From assembly GCA_029929735.1 (NCBI GenBank), contig JAKELP010000001.1, forward strand, positions 6,587,001-6,651,000: a DNA stretch of 64,000 nucleotides, given 5' to 3'. The notes beneath the pieces were generated by a model that made no database searches, was not told the origin of the DNA, and saw only the letters and a list, made by a program, of their open reading frames with translations. Origin of the DNA: Mimosa pudica (lineage: Eukaryota; Streptophyta; Magnoliopsida; Fabales; Fabaceae). A program made the position numbers and the translations under genes. Within the stretch, counting starts at the first letter, position 1. Every line of letters starts with the position of its first letter. Below are positions 22,627-35,042 of the stretch, piece by piece.

Positions 22627-24300
22627 TATGTGCAGAGTATAAAATAAGAGTGATTGTATAAATCTATTGTCATTTCAATTAGAGGTAACTTCTTTTTACC
22701 TTAGGCATATTTGTCCTGAGTTTTTTAGAACTTAGGGTTATATTTTCAGACTTTTTTAATCTAATAATTCTTCCCATCTTTAAATTGGCATAATACAACA
22801 TTTAAGAATTGAAAAACAAAATTTAATTTACTTCACTACTTGTGAGATGGTATTTATAAAGAATGTGATATTTCATAATTATTGGTGATAAAATGCTAAA
22901 TTATACTCTCTCCGTTCGTAAATATAAGATTACTTTCAGATTTCAATTTGTTCCTAAATATAAGCAACTTTCTAATTTTTCTAATTTTTTCCCAAATAAA
23001 CCCTAAAATCCTTTTCTATTAAAAAACAAATAAGAGTGAAAGAGTGAGAATATAAAAGTACTCCTATATGGTTAGGGTATATTAGTAATATCATGTGTTA
23101 ATAACTAACTTAATTAACATCCTTAATCTAATCAAATTAGGAAAAATGATCTTATATTTAGGAACGAAGGGAGTAATAGTAAAAATAATTAGTTGTATGT
23201 GAGTTGATGAACTTTAATATGAATAACGTAAGTTATTGTTATAATAAAGAACATAAGGACTACAAGTATTTTAATATGTGGTAAATCATGACCATCCAAT
23301 TGTCATTCTAATTTTTATGAAGAGGGAATACAAGAGAACAGGAGTGAAACGAAACAGTGTGGAGTACTATAATAATCAAAACCCAAAACTTAGATATCAA
23401 AACACATTACATTACCTAGAGCCAGAGCCATCCTCTGTTTCTTGGCACCATTGTATTCTCCGTTCTAATATTCAACACCTCTCTTTTCTTTATCACTAAG
23501 TTAGATTGTGAATTCTAATTCAAACTTCATAAAAAAACCAAAAAATAATGTCTTTGAAGTTGGGGCACACGTTTGAGGTCCTAAACAAAGTATTGACTTC
23601 TATTGTTGGACTCATTCAGAAAGATAATATTTCTGGCAATGACATAAAAATAAAAAAACTTTGTGTTTATTCTATGATATTAATTGTCTTTTATTATAAT
23701 AAAACATTTTTTAATATAATGAGGGATAATAAAAGCTGTTGACATGAAAATAAAAGCTGTTGTCTTTCTTTTTTGTGTTTATTCTATGATATTAATTGTC
23801 TTTTATTATATTAAAAAATGTTTTATTATATTTTTTTCAGTTTTCCTATGAATTTTGAAAAAGCCTACTTTCAGTTTTCCAGGAAAACCGAACAAAAACT
23901 GCACAGAATTTTTTGTGTGTTCTATGATGTTATATTTTCTATTATATGTTTTTCAGTTTTCGTGCTGCGCATAAATCTTTTCGATTTTACATTAAACCGA
24001 AAAGATTTCCCTATTTTGCCGAAAAGAAAGTCCCCTTCAACTATAAATGAGACCCTCCCTTCCCATTGTGGCACACACAAGTTTGCCTAGGCTTCTTTTC
24101 TTTCTATATATATATGCTCGCAATGTTTGGCGGCTGACTATGAAAATGATGAAAGATAATTTGATAGAAGTTGAAGTAAAGTTTGGGGGTGAAAGCGGAG
24201 GAGGTAGAAGTGATTTTTATGTTACATTTGATTTGAAAGTTAAAAAAAAAAAAATCAAATCACGTACTCTTCTGTTCCAAGAGCGCTTCTTAGAAGGATA
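22627..24300. other. Intergenic after copy 2; one MITE, no gene
   Basis: A family B MITE is at 22906-23173. Open frames at 23278-24301 are short, have no recognisable domain and overlap repeated AT-rich words (for example TCTATGATATTAATTGTC twice, near 23670 and 23780). Confidence 0.45.
22906..23173. mobile_element. Stowaway-like MITE, family B
   Basis: Ends CTCTCTCCGTTCGTAAATA and TATTTAGGAACGAAGGGAG flanked by TA. Confidence 0.85.
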
Positions 24301-25158
24301 ATTCAAGATTTAAAAGACATGTGAGGTGTAGATTCTACCATAATTTATAGCCTGTTTGGTTGTGTGAAAGAAAATTAAATTAGAAATGGAAAGGGTAAGA
24401 GATGGAAAGTAGGGGTAATGATGAGAGAGTAAAGTTTGTGGGCCCCAGGATAAGTGTGAAATGGAGAGAGAAAACTTGTGGGCCCCAGGATATATGTAAA
24501 TGACCATATTACCCCTTAACTTTTTAATTATTTTCACCCAACTTTCTATGGTTGCTTACAACCATATAAGCCATTAATGATTTATTTCTTTAACACAGTT
24601 TAGTTGTAAGGAATGAAAGTGGAGAAATGGAAAGTGGAAGAAGTAAAAATGAAAAGTTGAACAAATGATTAAGGTAAAATTTGTGAGATTAGAAAAAGTG
24701 TAATATGGAGAGAGAGAACTTATGGGCCCAGTGATATATCTAAACCAAAAACACTTTTCATTTCCATTTATTTCCCTCCTTTTCCTACGTGCAAATGGGC
24801 TAAAGCATCTCTTCATACCAGTTACGACTTTGTTTTCAATCCCTTTCAGTCAGTCACTTCCTCGCCTCAGTCTCAAGTCTCACCTTCTTTTATGTCCAAA
24901 ATTTTTGATGTCCAAAATTCACGCGCGCGCTTGAATGTTATCCAATCTTTATCCACCTCATAGCTCGTTTTCCTTACTGTCACACATGTCCCTATATGTT
25001 TCCCACTGAATTAGACACTACTCCTACTTTCTAATTCGTAAATGCCTAAAGGACTTTCTAATTCGTAAATGCCAAAAGGACTTTGAACAGTTTTGTAGAT
25101 TAAGCAATCAAAACAACGGAAATTTGCCTTTACCTATATGGAAAAAGAGATTTAATAC

Positions 25159-25632
25159 TCCACTATCTTAAATATAAGACTTATTTAAAGACATGAATTT
25201 GATAGTAATGTAAGAGCCCAAAATTTGAATGGTTTTGGTCCCTAATGTAAGAGCTCACCCCACATTCTCTCCTCATTTAATGCATTTTTTCCTACTTTAC
25301 CCCTAACTCTCTTTCATATTTATTAATGCTTATATATTTCTCTCTCTTAAAAGTACCAAAATAAATATGGGCAATTTTGGAAAAGAAGCATTAACTCCAG
25401 ACATCCAACTAACATTCACATGTTTTCTTAAGAAGCGTTTTTTTTGCGGCTAGCTCTTACATTTGGGACCGGAGGTAGTAATATATAAGACCTATTTTTA
25501 AGAGAATGAGAGTGAGGGTAAGGGCAGATGTTTAGAGTATATTGATAATATTGTGTTATTTTAATTAACTTAACTAAAAATTTTAATCTAATCAAATTAG
25601 GTAAATAAATTTTATATTTAGAACCGCAAAAA
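25159..25632. mobile_element. Nested MITEs
   Basis: An outer element begins CTATCTTAAATATAAGAC and ends TTTTATATTTAGAACCGC. Inside it, at about 25228-25480, another element has GGTCCCTAATGTAAGAGCTC and GAGCTAGC-like CTCTTACATTTGGGACC ends, resembling family D at 40675. Boundaries are approximate. Confidence 0.55.
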
Positions 25633-26588
25633 GTATAAAATAAGTTCTAATGATCTATAATTTTAGCTTTAATTTTTCACTTAGTTAATCATGGTCAATT
25701 TATGTGTCATGGACAAGTCAACATGAACACTTATTTGATTTTAATTGGTTTTCCTAAGAAGTTTGTATTAGTGGCTGAACTTTAATATTACGGACAAAGT
25801 CATTAAAAAATACACTTTATAATATGAAACTGATTAGACTTATGGACGGAGTGATTTTTTAGTGAGTTATTTATAATTCCAGTCAGAACTAAGAAAAATA
25901 TTTCTATTTGATGTAATAATTTCATAACTATATAGGAAAATGGTTTAATGCTTGGTCATATAAATAGTAACTGTGTGTTTGTGTTTTAGTGTATTTTTCA
26001 ATAACTATAATTTCTCCAAGCCAGTTGTTAAGCATGATAGTGTGTTGTTAATTTCCATGTAAGTGTACGTGTTACTATAATCTTCTTTAATATTTAATAC
26101 TAGTATATTTGATCACTTTATAAAAAAATATATAGAAAAATGGTAGTGAGATGGGGAGAGTAATTTATAACTGGCCCCACTGTGTAATTTAGGATAATTA
26201 TTGGTCCCTCTTTTTTTATCAGAATGATCCCTCTTCACCTAAACATTATTACCAAGTACTATTAGTTGATATGTGGAGTGCTGGAACCACGTTGGTCTGA
26301 TCTGTCTTCATATGGAAGCTAATTCGGCCCCATTTCATTTTGTTTGATCGGTTTGGAATGACGCTTTCCAAAGCAATATTCGTGATTTCACGTATGAAAC
26401 GCTCGTTTGGTCTCAATTAACAGTTGAAAAACACAGCCTAACCTTCTTTCTATTCACATGATTAATGACGCCTCTCACCGGCCAGAGATTTACAAACACT
26501 ATCTTCAGGGTAGATTCGATTGGCGGAAGGGAGAAAAAAAAATAATAATGAAGCGATTATTATTGAAATGCTAGGTGATGGATATATA

Positions 26589-26830
26589 CTACTTCCTCCG
26601 GTCCTAAATATAAGACCTAGTTGATTTTAAAAATAATCCTATAAAAAAGAAAAATAAGTTAATTATAAAATGATTTACCTAATTTTTTCCCTTAGACTAC
26701 TTTATTTTACCTATAAACTAATGAATAATCTAAAAATAAATCAAATATTTCATGATTTAATAGCTTATTTTGCAACCTTAACCTCTCCAAAAAAAAGTCA
26801 ATTAGGTCTTATATTTAGGACTGAAAGTAG
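26589..26830. mobile_element. Stowaway-like MITE, family A
   Basis: CTTCCTCCGGTCCTAAATA at the left and TATTTAGGACTGAAAGTAG at the right, flanked by TA, with the conserved AAGACCTAGTTGA arm. Confidence 0.87.
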
Positions 26831-27017
26831 TATATTATTCTGATAAAAAAGAATATATATTATAATATAAAGTTACCCTAAGATTTCTGAGATACTCAAT
26901 AATTTCACTTAATGGAATATACATAGAACATTTAATATACATAAAACTTTATATATATATATAAAGTTGTATAGTAGAAAATAGGGAAACAAATATTAAA
27001 TGCTCTTGATAAGATAT

Positions 27018-28387
27018 TGGAATTCATACTTTTTAGCATGATTCACTTGCTTTTATATACACTTTTTGGAGATTTTATACATATCTTAGAGGCTAAACTA
27101 TAGGAAGGATACATAATACTTTTGGTTGCACATTTCTTCCTCATTTTTGTCAAAGTTGTTATTTTGCAAGGTATTTTTGTATTAGGAGTTGAAGGCAAAC
27201 ATTTGAGAAGTCAAAGATGGTTGAGGAGCATGCTTGGAGCATTCTATTTGCTTGGGAGAAATCAATTTTCATCAAAACAGAACGGAGCCACGGCATGATT
27301 CTATGTGTAAATTATGTGCCGCGGCCCAATTTGAATTTCAGCCACCAGAGAAAAACCATGCCGCGGCACAATTATCTACCGCTGTTTTGTGCCGCGGCAC
27401 TATCGCGAACAGGAATGCCAAAACGCACAACACTGAACTTTTAGGGTTTTAAAAGGCCAAAAACACATTTGTTAAGGATTCTTCACTTCTTGGACTTCTT
27501 GGGGAGCGTTGTGGGTGTGCTAGGGCATGGATCTTGGTGGAGATTGAGTTGGGGTTTGAAGTTTTGAAGAGATTTGAGCTTCACATCTTGGTTCTTCTTC
27601 CCCATTCTCCTTCCCTTACTTTTGTTCAATGTTTATAATTATCATTGTATCTTTTCCTTTGGGTTTGTTGAACATGAGCAACTAAACACTTTGTTTTAGG
27701 ATTATTTTGAACCCTTGTATGGATTAACTCTTGATTCTTCCTCTCCTTTTGTGATTAATGTTATATATATGTTTATTTCACTCTGGCCCTAATGCTTCTA
27801 AATGTTTGATCACCATTTAGTTGATTTGTTCATTTGACTTACGACTTGAGAGAGCTAGGTTAAATGTAGAACTTGAGTGGAATAGTGTGAGAACTTGAAG
27901 TTTGCATGACAAATGAATAGTTTTGTTAATAAGATAGACATATACTTATTAGCCTCACATAGCCACATTAGGGTTGGAACTTAGAAATTGAGTTTTATTA
28001 ATTGTGACAAGAGATTGCATGATATATGAAATTAAACACTTGTTCTTGACTCGACGAAGCGTTTACAAGTACATTGTGAACCCTAAGTTAGCACATATAT
28101 AGCTATTAAAAGCAATTGTGAGAGGAGACCATTTTAAGGTTAGGAAATACAAGGGGGATAAATAATCTTAAGTCCCAATTTATCCTTGAAGTTGAAGAAT
28201 CACTTGTTCATAGTTTTTCTTATTTTTTTTTATAGTTACACTTCACTCTTGACATTTGGATCACTCAAATTGAGCGAGAGTGCGATAATCTCTACTTGAC
28301 CGGGTTTTGGAACCAAATCCTCGTGGGAACGATACTTTTCTTATCACTTTATTACTTGGCGCGACCCGTGCACTTGCGGTGCGAACA
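27018..28387. mobile_element. Solo-LTR-like repeat, copy 2 (1.37 kb)
   Basis: This is a full-length relative of 10193-11553 with the same TG...CA ends and the same orientation, diverged by substitutions and small gaps. No matching flanking duplication and no primer-binding site follow. Short open frames at 27217-27452 lie inside it and are not genes. Confidence 0.7.
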
Positions 28388-29771
28388 GCTCTTTTGCGGA
28401 ATATATGTATATGTGTGTGTACACACACATATATATATGAAAATTTATATATATAGTATTCACATATTTAATGTTATATGACTACTTTTAGCTACTATTT
28501 TTTGTGCATTTGAGGCAGTTGAGCCACACTAAATATCTTTTATTTTGAAAAAATGAAAGAGAAGTAGAAATAACCTTGCATTTTATAGAAAGGAAATTTT
28601 TTATTTGTGATTTTTGTGGATCTAAAATTGTCTAAAAACGCATACATGATTATTTATACAGTTAGCCAGGTGGATTCCATGCGGATCTTCATCTTGGAAC
28701 TTGAGCGGGATCTTAAATCAATTATTTACCAAAACTCCGCAACTGAAAAGAAAAAAATCCGAACTATATGTTGAAGAATTATTGGCATATAGTAATATGA
28801 CAAAAAACTTTTGATAGACTCACAAACATTGCACGTAATGCTACCACATTATTTTTGCAATTATTTTATTACCACAAAACTTTTAACAAGACATCTTCTT
28901 TGCCAATACGATTAAATTAAGAGATCCACACTAATTAATCAAATTAAAAAAAAATTGTATTATTTTAGTTGACATAATAATTTAAAAAAATAAAAATACA
29001 ACTCCATATGATGCCACACATTACGTAAATCTTTTTTAAAAGAGTACAAAAATAATTTTTGAATATAATTATTTTTATTTATCACTATATAAAGAATAAC
29101 TGTGAACTCATCCAATCTTTTTAAAACAATCTTTTTAATTTTACCATTGCTAAAAATGGTTTCGAGCTCCAGAAAAATATATACAAGTAGGCATTTTTTT
29201 AATTTAATTGTTAGTTAATAATTATACGGGAAAATTTATCAAAAGGCTACTACCGACTACTCTAATATAGCAGGCCTAAGAATGATTCTATCAGAATACC
29301 AATAACATGCATGTACATATAAAATTTGCAAACCACCAATAAACTTTATACATGCTTTAAACAAACGCATGAAATTTGAGTAAGAGTTAGTTTAATCCCT
29401 ACACACACATATAGACACACACGCTCCCTCCCATCCATAATATAAGAGTCTATCCGTCAAAACATGCTTATTGAGAAAACATGTAAAAGCTAGTTGAGTG
29501 TCCGGTGTTAGTGTTTTTTTTCCAACATTACTCATATTTATTATGATACTATGTTTATAGAGATAAATACATAAACATTATATATATATTAAACATATTA
29601 TATGAGCATCATTGAGAGGGAGTGTGTGCGTATGTACTATATGATTAATATACTAATTAACTTTCATAAGCTGTGTAGGCTGCAGTAACAAAAGAGGAAA
29701 GATCTCTCTTGCCACCCAATCATTCATCAAGCATTTCAAGTAAGTTCTCCCACTAGACCCAAAACACACAT
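28388..29771. other. Upstream region of array copy 3; half a MITE
   Basis: No gene was recognised. Around 29427-29460 a CTCCCTCCCATCCATAATATAAGAG string is the left end of a family D MITE without a matching right end. Confidence 0.4.
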
Positions 29772-29779
29772 TATATAAG
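29772..29779 (+). promoter_or_regulatory. TATA box of array copy 3
   Basis: TATATAAG followed by CAACCT, as upstream of copy 1. It lies 103 bp before the chosen ATG (29875). An in-frame ATG at 29788 is only 16 bp from it and probably lies upstream of the transcription start. Confidence 0.7.
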
Positions 29780-29874
29780 CAACCTTCTTGGCTTCTCTTA
29801 ACCCTCACAAGTCAAACCCATCATCTCATCAAATCCCCCCAACCTCATCATATCACACCCACATTATCAACATA

Positions 29875-31404
29875 ATGGCCGATTCAACTTCTTCCCCTCT
29901 CCTCTGCCAATCCAACTCCGCCCTTGATGAGTACCAACTTCTTTCACACTCCTCCAGTAGTTACTTTCCATCTCTAGGCTCTACCGTTGAACTTTGCCTA
30001 TCAGAATTCAACCTCTCTCAATTCCTCCAAGCCCTTCTAGTTGCCCTTGCTTGGTTCTTTGATGGCCACCAAACTTTCATCACCGTCTTCACCGACGCCC
30101 AACCACCACCTTCCTCTGAAAGAGGCTCTTCCTTCTCCTCCATCATCTCCGAGTGGAACCTTAATCCTGAAGTTCCCATTCTCACTGGTCTCCCTGCCTC
30201 TTCCTTCTTCATAGGCTGCCTAGTTGGTGGCATTGTCCTATCCACTTTAGCTGACACAACCTTAGGGCGCAAAAACATGTTGTTCTATTCATGTCTCATG
30301 ATGTCTCTCTCTTCTTTCCTCGCTGCCTTCTCCCCAAACCTTTGGGTTTATTCTTTTCTCAAGTTTCTCTCTGGTTTTGGTAGATCCACCATAGGTGCCA
30401 CTTCACTTGTTCTCGCCACCGAGCTCGTTGGAAAACGGTGGCGCGGAAGGGTTGGTGTCTTGGGATTCTTGTGCTTCTTCTTTGGCTTTGTTTCACTCCC
30501 AGGCATAGCTTACTTAAACAGAAACTCCTCATGGAGAAATCTCTACATATACACATCCATCCCTACAATAGTGTATAGCATATTGGTGAAATTATTAGTA
30601 CGAGAATCTCCTAGGTGGCTCCTTGTAAAAGGAAGGAAAGAAGATGCGGTTGATACACTAAAATATATAGCATCAATATCTCAAAGCTCAGTGAATTTAG
30701 CAGTCTCTAAGGTTCGTGGGAGTGATGATGAAAATCCGGATGAAACCATGGATTTCTACTCAGCGTTGAAGGTTTTGTTGCACAAGGCATGGGCTTCTCA
30801 AAGGATTTTAGCTGTAATGGTGATGGGTTTTGGTATTGGATTGGTATATTATGGGATGCCATTAGGCCTTGGAACGCTACCGTTTAATCTATACTTGAGT
30901 GTTATGTTCAACGCATTGGCTGAGTTACCATCATGTTTGTTAACATTGGTGTTGATAGGGAAGTTCAATAGAAAAAGTACTCTTGGGGTGTTCACTGTGA
31001 TGAGTGGGATTTTTAGTCTCTTATCGGTGTTGGAATTAGAAGGGACATGGAGCAAGTTGGTGATTGGTTTTGAGTGTGTGTCGTTTTTTGGTGCTACAAC
31101 TGCGTTCAATATAATTGTGTTGTATACGACGGAGTTGTTTCCAACATGTGTTAGGAATTCGGCGTTGGCCATGGCGAGATTGTCGGGGGTGTTGGGCGGC
31201 GTGGTGAGCCCGATGTTGGTGGCGGCGGGGAGGAGTAACAGGTTTTGGTGTTATGGTGTGTTTGGATTGGTGGTAGGGTTGAGTGGTATGTTTGTTGTGT
31301 TTTTGCCTGAGACTAAAGGGAAAGCACTGTGTGATACAATGGAGGAGGAGGAATCGGGCAAACACAAAATTATTACCATCATTAGCTCAGACATGTTGGC
31401 TTAA
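29875..31404 (+). CDS. Organic cation/carnitine transporter, OCT family (array copy 3), 509 aa, intronless
   Basis: The frame is open from 29788, but the ATG at 29875 is chosen because it gives the MADS start of the paralogues and the earlier ATG lies too close to the TATA box. Features: helix 1 at about 51-73, Pro/Ser-rich first loop (AQPPPSSERGSS, 75-86), ISEWNLNP (91-98), LGRKNMLFYSC (130-140), GFGRSTIGATSLVLATE, RESPRWLLVKGRK in the central region, hydrophilic loop with DDENPDETMD, FNRKS, FPTCVRNSALAMARL and PETKGKALCDTMEEEE near the end. It is complete, with no intron at the site used by copies 2, 5 and 6. The sequence around that site, ACCATAGGTGCC, matches the joined exons of those copies. 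It is the best-conserved representative of the short-loop subfamily here. Confidence 0.93.
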   Translation: MADSTSSPLLCQSNSALDEYQLLSHSSSSYFPSLGSTVELCLSEFNLSQFLQALLVALAWFFDGHQTFITVFTDAQPPPSSERGSSFSSIISEWNLNPEVPILTGLPASSFFIGCLVGGIVLSTLADTTLGRKNMLFYSCLMMSLSSFLAAFSPNLWVYSFLKFLSGFGRSTIGATSLVLATELVGKRWRGRVGVLGFLCFFFGFVSLPGIAYLNRNSSWRNLYIYTSIPTIVYSILVKLLVRESPRWLLVKGRKEDAVDTLKYIASISQSSVNLAVSKVRGSDDENPDETMDFYSALKVLLHKAWASQRILAVMVMGFGIGLVYYGMPLGLGTLPFNLYLSVMFNALAELPSCLLTLVLIGKFNRKSTLGVFTVMSGIFSLLSVLELEGTWSKLVIGFECVSFFGATTAFNIIVLYTTELFPTCVRNSALAMARLSGVLGGVVSPMLVAAGRSNRFWCYGVFGLVVGLSGMFVVFLPETKGKALCDTMEEEESGKHKIITIISSDMLA

Positions 31405-31787
31405 ATCATCAATAATTAGCAAAACATTTGCACAAATATATGAAGGAAATGTTTCTAGTAGTGTGTAGTGAGGAAGGCGTGTCTAAGCTGGCTTGCCGAG
31501 TGCCGAGAGCGTTCACTATTATAATATTTGTTGTAAATTTGAAATGTCTTCTTTAATATTCATGCATTGATCATATGTTAAGTTTTTTAATTTATTGACT
31601 ATCTAGACAAAAAGTTTTTTATTTGCAGCACCAAATTTCATTGTTGAAAAAGCAGTAGGATCAAGTGGATGGCATGCAGACCAGCCACGCCCTTGACTTT
31701 TAGTTAGCACGCAGTACTGCCACTAGGATCCACGTCGATCATACAAGGCCTGTGTCAGCTGAATAACCATAACATATAAAGAAGCAA
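31405..31787. other. 3' flank of array copy 3
   Basis: Probable 3' UTR then non-coding DNA with a GC-richer patch at 31650-31760 that I do not recognise. It ends with the AAGAAGCAA target duplication of the next element. Confidence 0.4.
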
Positions 31788-32942
31788 GGGTTAAAGCTAT
31801 TATGAAAGTGTCAATTTGGCCTACGAACAATAAACGGTCTCATTCTGGCCACTAAACAATTAAAATGGTTCAATTTGGCCACTGAGCTACTGGAAAATAC
31901 TAAAATACCCCTGGGCATTTAATTAATATATAATTTTTGAGGATGTGAGTCCCACGTTTAAAAATAAAAAAATCATTCACCCTACTCCCTCTCTCTCCTC
32001 AGTCCTCCCTCCTTCCCCCGCACAAACCCACCGTCCCCTCCCTCTTCTTCCTCTTCCACCTCCCATTTTCCTCCACTCAAAATTCCAAAACTGAGAATCC
32101 CAGATCAAAAATTGCAAAAAAAAAAAAAAAACACTCCTGGGATTCTCATGTTGACAATGTGAGAACAGCAATGGATTTCAGCAAATATCAGTTTCATTCA
32201 ATTTGTGGGATTTGAAGGAAAAAAATTCACCAAACAAAACAGGAAATGGGAACAGATACCATTTAATCAAACATAGGCTAACAAAAGTAATTAAGATACC
32301 CAATAACATTAATGATAGCCTAAACATAATGTTGCGTGATAAAAAATTGATCTTGTGTCACCAAAAAAATTGATCTTGAGTAGGTTCACTGATAGGGGAT
32401 GAGTATCATAAAAAGACAGGTATAGTGTAGGCTAAATGGAAGTTGTATTTATTATTGGGTGTTGGAAAAGCATAATGGAAGTGACATACATACCTGATGG
32501 ATGGCACCGAGGATGTCAAGGCCGGAGATGACGAAGTAGGCGAGGGTGAGGCGATTGATTTCTTGGAGCTGATAAGGGGAAGGCAGTAACTGATACATCA
32601 TCTGATGAAATGTGAGAAGCCCATCTCTCCACATCATCTAAAATAATGGGAGGTGGAAGAGGAAGAAGAGGGAGGGGACGGTGGGTTTGGGCGGGTGAAG
32701 GAGGTAGGACTGAGGGGAGAGAGGGAGTACGATGAATGATTTTTTTATTTTTAAAAGTGGGACCCACATCCTCAAAAATTATATATTAATTAAATGCACA
32801 GGGGTATTTTAGTATTTTCCAGTAGCTCAGTGGCCAAATTGAACCATTTTAATTGTTTAGTGGCCAGAATGAGACCGTTTATTGTTCGTAGGCCAAATTG
32901 ACACTTTAATAATAGTTTGGTGGCCAAATTGACCTTTAACCC
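31788..32942. mobile_element. Non-autonomous Mutator-like element with perfect 9-bp target duplication
   Basis: Inverted terminal arms of roughly 190 bp start GGGTTAAAG and end CTTTAACCC. Directly outside, AAGAAGCAA occurs at 31779-31787 and again at 32943-32951, a perfect 9-bp duplication typical of Mutator-like elements. The left arm lacks a short piece present in the right arm. The inside (about 31975-32745) is partly purine/pyrimidine-rich, with an inverted CCTCCC-rich section on both sides. Short open frames inside (31977-32171 and 32516-32767 on the - strand) come from the arms. No transposase is present. Confidence 0.92.
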
Positions 32943-33063
32943 AAGAAGCAAACATGACAATTATTGCTCGATACCAACTCATTATTGGTTCCTTTAGCAT
33001 CATTTATGTGAACTCACTTTTAAATTCTATAAACTAAATAAATATTAATTTAAATTTGTCAAA

Positions 33064-33884
33064 GGGTTAAATATATTTTGACCAATGAACTATTTTCAAA
33101 ATATTAATTTGACCAACGAACAATAAAATGTCTCATTCTGACCAATAAACAATAAAAATGGTTCATTTTGGCCAATAGATTACTAAAAATACTTAAACCC
33201 TCAACTCCTTACATCATCCTCATAATATAATTTCAAAATATGTAGGCCCCACAATAAATAATAAAAAAATTCCCCCACCCACCTCTCTCTCTTCTTCTCC
33301 CACCGCTTCCTCCCCCATGCTGCCATGCAACTCACCTCCCCCGCCGCCGCCATGTAAGAGTGTACCTAGGAAGCTAGTTTAAGACTGCCTTTGCTCTTCC
33401 TTGCTCTCAAGTACATGTTGCACTTCACACTTTAACCCATGGCTTACCAACACACGTTCAACACACATTTCCTCGTTTACTCGCTGAACCTATTTGCATT
33501 GAGGAATGTTGATATCATGATCTTCTCATGTTATATGCTACCGGAACATACACTGTGGCAGCGACGGTGGTGAGGGAGAAGAGGAAAGAGAGAGGCAAGT
33601 TGGGAATTTGTAATTGGTGAATTTGGCGACTGTGTGTGGGAAGTAAGGAAGAAAGTTTTATTTTTTTTAAAAAAAATATAAAATGTATAGTCCAATTGGA
33701 AAAAAAGAGTGAGATGATGCCACATAATCAATGTTTGGTCAATTAATGTTTGACAGTTAGAGATGTTAGTTTGGGGGTGAAATTACTCTTTTTTAAAATC
33801 CAAAACTTAATTGAGACCTATAAAACTTCTAGGGTATAATTGAGCTTTTGAAAAAACTTATAAGGTATATTTGACATTTAACCC
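33064..33884. mobile_element. Diverged Mutator-like element of the same type
   Basis: Starts GGGTTAAATATATTTTGACC and ends TATATTTGACATTTAACCC. It contains the phrases GAACAATAAAATGTCTCATTC and AAATGGTTCATTTTGGCC in the left arm, as in the 31788 element. Flanks TTTGTCAAA and TTTTTAAAA agree at 7 of 9 positions. The right arm is partly rearranged. Confidence 0.6.
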
Positions 33885-35042
33885 TTTTTAAAAAGACTTC
33901 ATTTTTGTTTTCTAGCAACCAAAATTTGTCAATTAAAATTTTTTTTGGTCACCTCAACACATGTTAGGGGTTCGAGGCATCTTGGGTCCTCAACACCCAT
34001 TTGGTGGTCGAGGCATATTTGGTCCTCAACAACCATTAGTGGTGCAACCAACTCAACACATAAAGCTGGGATTTCAGGTTAACCTGATTTGAACGGGTCA
34101 GCCTGACCCGATCCACTTTTCATTCGGAATGACCCGCTTTCAACCTGTTTTAATTCGGGCTTAATTTTTTCAATCAAACCCAACTCTAATACAAATTTTG
34201 CATGTAAACTTGATATTTCAAACAAACCCGACCCGACTCACTTTAAAAGCTAGCCTGCTTTTAGCCTATTTCAATTCGGGTTGACATTATTACAGCCCGA
34301 CCTACTTTTTTTTATGTATTTACGGGCTGAACCCGGCAGGTCGGGTCAAAAGTCTCAGCTCTATCAGCACACACTTTTAGTGGTTAATGCATTTGGCTTA
34401 ATTAAAGTAAACGTGCTTTCTTCTGCATGCTCCATATGTTCTCCTTATTTGTCCAGCAAATGAGGGAGAATTTTTTTGAATTTTTTTGCATATTATAATA
34501 TGCAACGGCATAACACAAATGATCATATAATTCATGTCATCTGAAAGTGCAACAATACCTATTATACTCTTGTGCTAATCTCTAAACTATATACGCTACA
34601 ATAAGTAAGACGTAAGTGGGTCGGATTTTAAATATTGAGTCTTTATCCACCAAAAAAAAATAGGGTTGCCTAACAATTTGATATGATAGGTTTTAAATAT
34701 TGAGTCTCATATACTTGAAATAAAAATGGGTTTTCCTAATGCTTTTAGTTAATTCCTAATTATGGATAAAACTTAAATAAAAATACATTTAAAAGAATCA
34801 ATAGTCTGAGAATATTGATAGAGGGAATTAACGGTTGCTCCAAAAGCCACCCTTTCCACATGTTGGCAGCTAACCCAAAGAAGTAGTACGTCATAAGCTC
34901 AATCGTTACGCATTCACTTTCGCATTACTCATTTTATTTTTCAACAAAAGTGAAGTAGTTGATTGGTCGACAAAAGCTTTCGATTACCAGTTAAATTGCA
35001 AGAAAGCTTGTAATTAAATTGCAAGATTTTCAATTAATTGTA
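33885..35042. other. Intergenic, transposon-like GC words, no gene
   Basis: 34080-34350 is rich in ACCCGACCCGAC-type words (GACCCGATCC, CGACCCGACTC, GGTCGGGTC) commonly seen in plant dispersed repeats. No boundaries could be set. Confidence 0.4.

Larger units (their letters stand above)
24301..27017. other. Intergenic, repeated fragments and MITEs, no gene
   Basis: 24340-24570 contains two copies of TGTGGGCCCCAGGATA and looks like part of a repeat beginning CCTGTTTGGTTGTGTGA. Nested MITEs lie at 25159-25632 and a family A MITE at 26589-26830. No coding sequence was recognised. Confidence 0.45.

Noticed and set aside
10193..28387. One giant LTR retrotransposon with LTRs at 10193 and 27018
   Set aside because: No primer-binding site, no gag-pol, no matching outer flanks, and the space between holds two transporter genes and unrelated repeats; two independent solo LTR-like copies fit better.
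29788..29874. 29-residue N-terminal extension of array copy 3
   Set aside because: The upstream ATG lies 16 bp from the TATA box and the extension has no counterpart in the paralogues.
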